A DNA stretch of 14,856 nt from JBDTLH01 sp039934875 (GTDB lineage Bacteria > Acidobacteriota > Terriglobia > Terriglobales > Acidobacteriaceae): contig JBDTLH010000077.1 of the NCBI GenBank assembly GCA_039934875.1, positions 1-14,856 on the forward strand. Direction: 5' to 3'. The notes under the pieces were generated by a model. The model was not told the DNA's origin, ran no database searches, and saw only the letters and a program-made list of their open reading frames with translations. This document shows positions 7,430 through 12,316 of the stretch, in pieces (within the stretch, counting starts at the first letter, position 1; each line of letters begins with the position of its first letter). A program made the translations under genes and the position numbers.

Positions 7430-9346
7430 GTGGTTAAACTGTCGCTGTTCCTGGGCAAAGGTGGGGTAGGCAAGACGACAGTCTCGTCCGCCTATGCGGT
7501 CGCCCACGCGTCGAGAAATCCCCGGTTGCGCTTCGCTTTGTTGTCTTCCGATCCGGCCCACTCCCTGGGCGATATCTTCGAAGAGCAATATCAATTCTCA
7601 GACGAGTTTCGCCCCGTCCGCCTCCCATATGGAGGCTCCTTACGCGTGGCGCAGATAGACGCTGCCAAAGGCCTCTCCGACTTTCTCGCGGAACACCGCC
7701 CGGAGCTGTTGGACCTGTTGCAGCAGGGTACGTTGTTTGATCGCCAAGACCTCGAACCGCTGCTCGATTCAGCCTTGCCAGGAATGGCGGAGATCGCGGC
7801 GCTGTTGCGCTTGAACGATCTACTCGCCTCCCGCGAATTCGACGAAATCATCGTCGATACCGCGCCCATGGGACATACCTTGCGCCTGCTGGAGCTGCCG
7901 CAAACTTTCCTGCACTTCTTGGATTTTCTCGAGTTGGCGGGAAGCCGCGACCAGGTGCTGGCCGCTACCTTTGGCGGGAGCGGGCGCATCCGGGGCAAGT
8001 TCGTGGCGCAATGGCGGGAGAATATCACGCGCCTGCTTCAGGAACTAAGTTCTTCCGCGTCTCAAATCGTGATGGTCAGCTCACCCGAACAGTTTTCTCT
8101 GCGTGAGGTCGAGCGCTCCATCTCTGTGCTGGGCGCCATGCAGCCTGCTCTGGCCGTCACCAGCTTCGTTCTCAATCGCGTTCCCAAAGGTGGCGTATGC
8201 TCCCGCTGCAATTCCGTGGCTGCGATGGCGGCCAGGGTGGAGGCGCGCCTGCTACGGCTCTTGCCCGATTCGAAGGTGCGCGTGGGGCAAGACGATGGCG
8301 CGCCGATCATGGGCGCGGCGCAGTTGAAGGCGTTTGGCGACGAGGTCTTTTACGGGAAGCGCCGGCGTGCGGCGGCGACTGTTCCGCGCACTCCCATGCC
8401 GGAATTTCACAGATCAGCATGGCCCCTGCTGAAAGGCGAAATCGGGTTTTCCATCGGCAAGGGCGGCGTGGGCAAGACCACCATGGCGGCAGCGGTGGGA
8501 TTTCATACCGCGGAAGAGCATCCGCAATTGATGGTAAGTGTCTGCTCCGCAGATCCCGCTCCATCGCTGGCCGAGGTCTTCGCCAAGCCTATGGGAGAAG
8601 CGCGCGTTCCGGTGGCGGGTCGAGAAAACCTGCTGGCCTGCGAATTGAACGCGCAACAGGAGTTTCGCCGATGGGCGAACCCGCTGCAGGCGAGGATCGA
8701 ACACGCCTTCCACACGGAGCGGCGCGGCCTGCATGTCGAGCTTGCCTTCGAGAAAGACCTGTTCGCGAGCATCCTTGATATCGTCCCTCCGGGCGTGGAC
8801 GAACTCTTCGCCGTACTGCGCATAGCAGACCTCGCGGCGGGTAAAAAGGAGGAGCGGCTCATCGTTGATATGGCGCCCACCGGCCACGCCCTCGAATTGC
8901 TGCGCACCCCCGCGCGCATGCTGGCATGGTCGCGATTGCTGATGAAAAGCCTGGCACCCCATCGCAAACTGCCGCTGGCGCAGGAGATTGCCGTTGAGAT
9001 CGCCTCCGTCTCGCAGCGCGTCCGCACCTTGGAGGAGTTGTTGAGCGCGAGTCAGGTCTGGATGGTCATGCTCGCCGAGCCGCTTCCCGATCGCGAGAGT
9101 TCGCGCCTGCAATCGGACCTCGACGCCTTGGGGTTGAGTCCGGGCGCGGTCTTCATGAACCGCATTCTGGTGCGCGAATCCGCGTGCCTCCGATGCCGCC
9201 GGGCGCGCGCCTGGCAGGCAAAATCCCTTGCCGGATGGCAGCGCAGGCCAGGCCAGCGCATTTACATTGTTCCGGAGTTTCCATCAGAGATCGTGGGTGC
9301 GGCGCGCCTTAAGCGCTTCACGCGTAGTATTTTGGAGTGGCATTGA
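7430..9346 (+). CDS. Fused two-half ArsA/Get3-like ATPase of the gas vesicle locus
   Basis: Deviant-Walker P-loop ATPase with two complete halves in one chain (638 aa from GTG 7430; the frame is open to TTG 7412, and the numbering below counts from there). Half 1: GKGGVGKT (15-22), switch I DPAHSL (47-52), switch II DTAPMGHT (149-156), CSRC (C263, C266). Half 2: GKGGVGKT (349-356), DPAPSL (381-386), DMAPTGHA (486-493), CLRC (C592, C595). ArsA energises arsenite efflux; Get3 uses the same fold and a zinc CxxC to shield tail-anchored membrane proteins. No arsB, arsC or arsR is nearby, and the stop overlaps the gvpF start, so a role in gas vesicle assembly, perhaps as a chaperone for hydrophobic GvpA-type proteins, is inferred. 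GTG 7430 is preferred because TTG 7412 falls in the terminator tail; no start has a clear ribosome binding site. Confidence 0.9.
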   Translation: MVKLSLFLGKGGVGKTTVSSAYAVAHASRNPRLRFALLSSDPAHSLGDIFEEQYQFSDEFRPVRLPYGGSLRVAQIDAAKGLSDFLAEHRPELLDLLQQGTLFDRQDLEPLLDSALPGMAEIAALLRLNDLLASREFDEIIVDTAPMGHTLRLLELPQTFLHFLDFLELAGSRDQVLAATFGGSGRIRGKFVAQWRENITRLLQELSSSASQIVMVSSPEQFSLREVERSISVLGAMQPALAVTSFVLNRVPKGGVCSRCNSVAAMAARVEARLLRLLPDSKVRVGQDDGAPIMGAAQLKAFGDEVFYGKRRRAAATVPRTPMPEFHRSAWPLLKGEIGFSIGKGGVGKTTMAAAVGFHTAEEHPQLMVSVCSADPAPSLAEVFAKPMGEARVPVAGRENLLACELNAQQEFRRWANPLQARIEHAFHTERRGLHVELAFEKDLFASILDIVPPGVDELFAVLRIADLAAGKKEERLIVDMAPTGHALELLRTPARMLAWSRLLMKSLAPHRKLPLAQEIAVEIASVSQRVRTLEELLSASQVWMVMLAEPLPDRESSRLQSDLDALGLSPGAVFMNRILVRESACLRCRRARAWQAKSLAGWQRRPGQRIYIVPEFPSEIVGAARLKRFTRSILEWH

Positions 9347-10131
9347 AGCCCAACCCAAAGTCGAAGTCAAAGATCATGGAGCCGAAGCCATACTTCTACC
9401 TCTACGGAATCACCCGCGTCGTCGCAGCTTCCCCTGGGATACTTGCACCGGGAGTGGATGGGACCGGCGTCGTGGAAGCTATTGCAGTCGATGATCTGAT
9501 GGCCTGGTACAGCCCCGTCAGCTCCCGCGAATTTGGCAGCGAACTGCCGCAGTGGATGGAAGATCTGGAATGGCTGGCGGAGCGCGGCGTCCGGCACCAG
9601 AAAGTGGTCGCCGAGATCGCCGCGCGCACCGCAATTGTTCCCGCGCGCTTCGGCACAGTATTTATTCTGCGCCGGAACTTGACCAAACATGTCGCTGCTC
9701 ACGCGTCCGAGACCGGAGAGGCCCTCAAACGGGTTCAAGATGCGGAAGAGTGGGGAGTAAAGGTTTTACGGCGTCTTTCTCCCAAACCGCCGCAGGCCGT
9801 CGCCGGTCCGGTGACCTCCGGCGCCGCATATCTGCGCAAGAAGTCAGCTCTTCAGAGCCAACGAGAGAGCGAACGAGAGAGCAAGCGCGAAAGCGAGATA
9901 TCTCCCGAGCTGGTTGCATTCGCCAATGAGCTTTCAAAATGCGCGGTCGCTGCGGCCCCGGTTGGGAAACTTTCATCCGCGCAGCGTGGTTTAGAGTGGC
10001 AGGCAACATTCCTGGTAAAAAAAGATGATAAGAGCAAGTGGGAGTCCGTCTTGCGCAACTATGCCGCCCGATGGGCGGATGCGCGCGAGATCGAATGCAC
10101 CGGCCCCTGGCCGCCGTATTCCTTCGTCTGA
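9343..10131 (+). CDS. gvpF: Gas vesicle protein GvpF/L family (first copy)
   Basis: GvpF/L proteins are accessory factors of gas vesicle biogenesis; GvpF binds GvpA and is found on the vesicle interior in characterised systems. Hallmarks (numbered from TTG 9343, 262 aa): YLYGI (19-23), VPARFGT (99-105), EWGVKV (136-141), SGAAYLRKK (159-167) and TGPWPPYSF (253-261). A charged Arg/Glu/Ser linker around 172-187 joins the two domains. The TTG overlaps the ATPase stop (TTGA, 9343-9346) and has TGGAG (9333-9337) upstream, suggesting translational coupling. GTG 9337 and ATG 9376 (which begins directly before YLYGI) are alternative starts. The length is normal for the family. Family certain; F versus L naming is by order only. 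Confidence 0.95.
   Translation: MKPNPKSKSKIMEPKPYFYLYGITRVVAASPGILAPGVDGTGVVEAIAVDDLMAWYSPVSSREFGSELPQWMEDLEWLAERGVRHQKVVAEIAARTAIVPARFGTVFILRRNLTKHVAAHASETGEALKRVQDAEEWGVKVLRRLSPKPPQAVAGPVTSGAAYLRKKSALQSQRESERESKRESEISPELVAFANELSKCAVAAAPVGKLSSAQRGLEWQATFLVKKDDKSKWESVLRNYAARWADAREIECTGPWPPYSFV
9862..9897 (+). repeat. Three imperfect 12-bp tandem repeats inside gvpF
   Basis: CGAGAGAGCGAA, CGAGAGAGCAAG and CGCGAAAGCGAG in a row encode the Arg-Glu-Ser-rich linker between the two GvpF domains. The repeats keep the frame, so copy-number change would alter only the linker length. Confidence 0.75.
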
Positions 10132-10139
10132 GGTTGCTT

Positions 10140-10379
10140 ATGGATGAAACCAACCACAACCCGGCGCTGTTCCCCACCGCTTCTGTAGCGGATAACTGGG
10201 CGGAGCCGACGCTGCTCGATGTCGTTGACCACATTCTGAACCGGGGCGTGGTCCTGCACGGCAGCATCGTCATCTCCTTAGCGGGAGTGGACCTGGTATA
10301 TCTCGGGGTAAACGCCGTCCTGACCTCCGTCGAGACCGCCCTCAAGCATATCAACGCGGAGAGCCTGAAATCGAAGTGA
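10140..10379 (+). CDS. gvpS: Gas vesicle protein GvpS (GvpA-like minor protein)
   Basis: A 79-aa member of the GvpA/J/M/S family. The core TLLDVVDHILNRGVVLHG followed by IVISLAGVDLVYL and a TSVET helix matches the GvpS type (Bacillus GvpS has the same IAGVDLVYL signature) rather than GvpA (SLVGIELL) or GvpJ (ELLTI). GvpS is a minor protein needed for vesicle formation in Bacillus and is thought to act early, perhaps in nucleation. At the position where this family normally has Arg after DLVYL, the sequence reads Gly-Val-Asn, so the conserved Arg is missing. ATG 10140 has GAGG at 10130-10133. It lies 8 nt after gvpF and its stop overlaps the next start (GTGA). S assignment by eye; M is less likely. 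Confidence 0.88.
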   Translation: MDETNHNPALFPTASVADNWAEPTLLDVVDHILNRGVVLHGSIVISLAGVDLVYLGVNAVLTSVETALKHINAESLKSK

Positions 10380-11068
10380 TTGCTTTGCTCTATGCCGTGG
10401 TCCCCACCGCTTCCTTTCGCGCCTCATCCATGAAGGTGCGGGGAGCGCTCCACACCGAGATACATGCTCAGGTCAACCCCCCCTACGATTTAGCTTTGCT
10501 CTACTCATTGTTTCCAGACGATGCCAAACCTGAGCTTCCCATGCCCCAAAGCGCGCTTGAGGTTCATGGGCTGTTGCAGCATTTGCTCGAACTTGGCGGA
10601 GTGGTCCCGTTCCGCCTCCCCGCGTGGCTTGCAGAACCGGAGATCGCCTCCTACCTCGATGCGCGCGCCGAAGCCTATAGTGATGCTCTACGCAAAATCT
10701 CCGACTGTGTGCAAATGGAACTGCAGCTCATCTCATCATGCTTACCCATTCCCCTCGCCGCCAACACTGCCCCGAACGGAAGGGATTATCTGCGCTCCCG
10801 GGCGGCGGGGCAGAGCGCCTGGCGCAACGCCGCCACCTTGGTCCGCGAGAAACTCGATTCAGTTACGCGGGCATGGCGTCAGCACGGACCAGCCAATAAC
10901 GCCCTCAAACTCTCCGCGCTGGTGCCGCGCAACGAACGAGAGCGGTTCGTGGAGTCGAGCGCCCAGCTAAAATTGGAAAACATCGCCATAAAAGTCTCCG
11001 GCCCGTGGCCAGCGACAGATTTCATTCACTTAGACGCGCCGCGAGCGGAAAGCAACGGGAACCCTTGA
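10376..11068 (+). CDS. gvpL: Gas vesicle protein GvpL/F family (second copy)
   Basis: Second GvpF/L-family protein, 230 aa. It shows the family's start (IALLYAVVP, 2-10), the central VVPFRLPAWL (76-85, matching the VPxRFG motif of the first copy but with Leu-Pro in place of Phe-Gly), GRDYLRSRAAG (135-145, the YLxxK-type helix) and the C-terminal SGPWPATDF (208-216). It is clearly diverged from the gvpF product upstream, so it is an old paralogue rather than a recent duplicate. GTG 10376 overlaps the gvpS stop by four bases; a ribosome binding site is not evident, so coupling is likely. The order F-S-L-K recalls the S-K-J part of the Bacillus cluster. Accessory assembly role by family. Confidence 0.92.
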   Translation: MIALLYAVVPTASFRASSMKVRGALHTEIHAQVNPPYDLALLYSLFPDDAKPELPMPQSALEVHGLLQHLLELGGVVPFRLPAWLAEPEIASYLDARAEAYSDALRKISDCVQMELQLISSCLPIPLAANTAPNGRDYLRSRAAGQSAWRNAATLVREKLDSVTRAWRQHGPANNALKLSALVPRNERERFVESSAQLKLENIAIKVSGPWPATDFIHLDAPRAESNGNP

Positions 11069-11442
11069 ATTCAGACGCTGAATCAAACATCAACGCCGCG
11101 GCTTCCAGCGAACTGGAATCTGCCGTCGAACAGATCCAGCGGGAGCTTGAGCAGTTCGCCGGCGCCGGTGCCACCCGCCTCGATTGCACTCCGGAGAACG
11201 TTGAGCAAGGCCTGGCGCGGCTGGTGCTGACCGTCGTCGAACTCCTGCGCAAGCTGCTGGAGCGCCAGGCAATCCGCCGCATGGAGGGCGGCACGCTGGA
11301 TGACGCAAAAATAGAGGAGATGGGCCTCGCATTGATGAAGCTCGAACTCAAAATCGTCGAATTAGCGACTCAATTTGGCCTCAAAGTTGAGGATTTGAAT
11401 CTAGAATTGGGCCCTTTGGGCAATTTGCTGCCGCGAGAGTGA
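11065..11442 (+). CDS. gvpK: Gas vesicle protein GvpK
   Basis: A 125-aa protein with an almost canonical GvpK core: CTPENVEQGLARLVLTVVEL (41-60), LRKLLERQAIRRMEGGTL (61-78), then IEEMGLALMKLELKI and LNLELGPLGNLL (111-122). GvpK is a helical accessory protein conserved in nearly all gas vesicle clusters; its exact role in assembly is not settled. The first 40 residues are variable and acidic. TTG 11065 is chosen because it overlaps the gvpL stop (TTGA) with GGGA at 11057-11060 upstream. ATG 11005 is in frame but would sit deep inside gvpL and add a non-conserved arginine-rich leader. It is the last gene of the first block; a weak foldback (GTGG-CTTTT-CCAC, 11445-11457) follows. Confidence 0.95.
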   Translation: MNSDAESNINAAASSELESAVEQIQRELEQFAGAGATRLDCTPENVEQGLARLVLTVVELLRKLLERQAIRRMEGGTLDDAKIEEMGLALMKLELKIVELATQFGLKVEDLNLELGPLGNLLPRE

Positions 11443-11570
11443 GCGTGGCTTTTCCACAGCTTTTCTGGTCGCCCCATCCAACTCAGCTCTGAATAAAATG
11501 CATCGTATTCTTTCTGTGGTGTGCGCTCTGATCGGGCGGGGGCCAGAACCTTCAACCATCCTTGCCCGCA

Positions 11571-11599
11571 TTGACAGTCGTTGTTTGCCGCAATAGCAT
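11571..11599 (+). promoter_or_regulatory. Putative sigma70 promoter driving gvpJ-gvpA
   Basis: A consensus -35 TTGACA (11571-11576), exactly 17 bp, then TAGCAT (11594-11599, four of six). Transcription would start near 11606, giving a 5' leader of about 48 nt to the gvpJ ATG. It sits in the only sizeable gap (211 bp) of the gvp locus. The rest of that gap shows no gene; a 32-codon frame at 11498-11596 has no ribosome binding site. Confidence 0.55.
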
Positions 11600-11605
11600 G
11601 ACCTT

Positions 11606-11626
11606 CGGCACTCATTCGCTGTGCCG
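11606..11626. repeat. Inverted repeat CGGCAC-N9-GTGCCG at the predicted gvpJ transcription start
   Basis: A perfect 6-bp inverted repeat (11606-11611 / 11621-11626) with a 9-bp centre, placed right at the predicted +1. It could be an operator for a dimeric regulator or a hairpin in the leader. It also resembles a sigma54 -24 box but the spacing is wrong. Confidence 0.4.
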
Positions 11627-11653
11627 GTGAAGATGTAACTTGAATTAGGACAC

Positions 11654-11968
11654 ATGGATAGAATCCCAACAGTTTCTGGCACGACTAACCTGGTGGACAT
11701 CCTTGACCGGGTGCTTGACAAGGGCATCGTGATCGCGGGTGACATTCGAGTGGCGCTCGCGAATGTGGAACTTCTGACCATTCGTATCCGCCTGCTCATC
11801 TGCTCCGTGGATAAGGCGGAACAAATAGGCCTGAATTGGTGGAAACATGATCCGAATCTGACGACGCCCACTGGCGCCATTCCGGTTTTGCCCGTCGCCA
11901 CCGTGCTGAAACCAGCCAGAAAAACAACAAAAAAGGCGGCAAAAAAAACAAGTGGCAGGAAACGTTAG
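11654..11968 (+). CDS. gvpJ: Gas vesicle protein GvpJ with a basic Lys-rich tail
   Basis: A 104-aa GvpA-family protein of the J type. The core NLVDILDRVLDKGIVIAGD (12-30) is followed by IRVALANVELLTIRIRLLI (31-49) and SVDKAEQIGLNWW (51-63). The ELLTIRIR and GLNWW features point to GvpJ rather than the major shell protein. GvpJ is a minor component linked to early vesicle assembly and shape. The C-terminal 18 residues are strongly basic (KPARKTTKK, AAKKTSGRKR), unlike the acidic tails of haloarchaeal GvpJ. They are encoded by A-rich DNA with runs of six (11929-11934) and eight A (11941-11948). ATG 11654 has TAGGA (11646-11650) close upstream. First gene of the second block, 21 nt before gvpA. 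Confidence 0.92.
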   Translation: MDRIPTVSGTTNLVDILDRVLDKGIVIAGDIRVALANVELLTIRIRLLICSVDKAEQIGLNWWKHDPNLTTPTGAIPVLPVATVLKPARKTTKKAAKKTSGRKR

Positions 11969-11976
11969 CGTTGTCA

Positions 11977-11983
11977 GGGAGGG
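11977..11983 (+). promoter_or_regulatory. Strong ribosome binding site of gvpA
   Basis: GGGAGGG with 6 nt spacing to ATG 11990 is the best Shine-Dalgarno in the gas vesicle locus, where most other genes rely on overlap or weak sites. It fits the need for high amounts of the shell protein. Confidence 0.8.
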
Positions 11984-11989
11984 TTAAAC

Positions 11990-12301
11990 ATGGCTGTTGA
12001 ACGTCTATCTGGCGGCTCCAGTCTCATTGACGTCTTGGATCGCATCCTGGATAAAGGCATCGTCATCGATGCCTGGGTCCGCATCTCTCTCGTGGGTATC
12101 GATCTCATCACGGTAGAGGCGCGCGTCGTGGTTGCGTCGATCGATACTTATCTGAAATACGCCGATGCGGTGGGATTGACGGGATTGGTCTCTCGTCCGC
12201 AGCTCACCTCCGGCGGCGAAGAGGAGATCGTGGAGGAGATGCAGCCCGCGGTCAAGCGGCGGCCCCGGGTTCCTGTCCGGCGTACTGTTCCCCGCCGCTA
12301 G
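11990..12301 (+). CDS. gvpA: Major gas vesicle shell protein GvpA
   Basis: GvpA polymerises into the ribbed, gas-permeable protein shell. Residues 1-64 follow cyanobacterial GvpA closely: MAVERLSGGSSLIDVLDRIL, DKGIVIDAW, VRISLVGIDLITVEARVVVA, SIDTYLKYADAVGLT. The beta-hairpin and both amphipathic helices are intact. The protein is 103 aa, longer than the usual 70-80: after GLT there is an acidic stretch (EEEIVEEM, 77-84) and then an Arg/Pro/Val tail (VKRRPRVPVRRTVPRR, 88-103). A strong ribosome binding site precedes ATG 11990. The histidine kinase starts 15 nt after the stop. Only this one gene in the window has the A-type signature; it should be the shell protein. Confidence 0.96.
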   Translation: MAVERLSGGSSLIDVLDRILDKGIVIDAWVRISLVGIDLITVEARVVVASIDTYLKYADAVGLTGLVSRPQLTSGGEEEIVEEMQPAVKRRPRVPVRRTVPRR

Positions 12302-12316
12302 AGCGCCTGGAGACCC

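Noticed and set aside
8414..9112. Long minus-strand frames under the ATPase gene
   Set aside because: Shadow frames of GC-rich coding DNA; the plus-strand frame has every family motif.
7430..9346. Arsenic resistance operon
   Set aside because: ArsA-like ATPase present but no arsB, arsC, arsD or arsR; the neighbours are all gas vesicle genes.
11498..11596. 32-codon frame in the gap before gvpJ, considered as a missing gvpG
   Set aside because: No ribosome binding site, no resemblance to GvpG, and it overlaps the predicted promoter.
11607..11619. Sigma54-like -24/-12 element (GGCAC ... GC)
   Set aside because: The GG and GC are 9 bp apart rather than the required 10, and the -12 side lacks TTGC.
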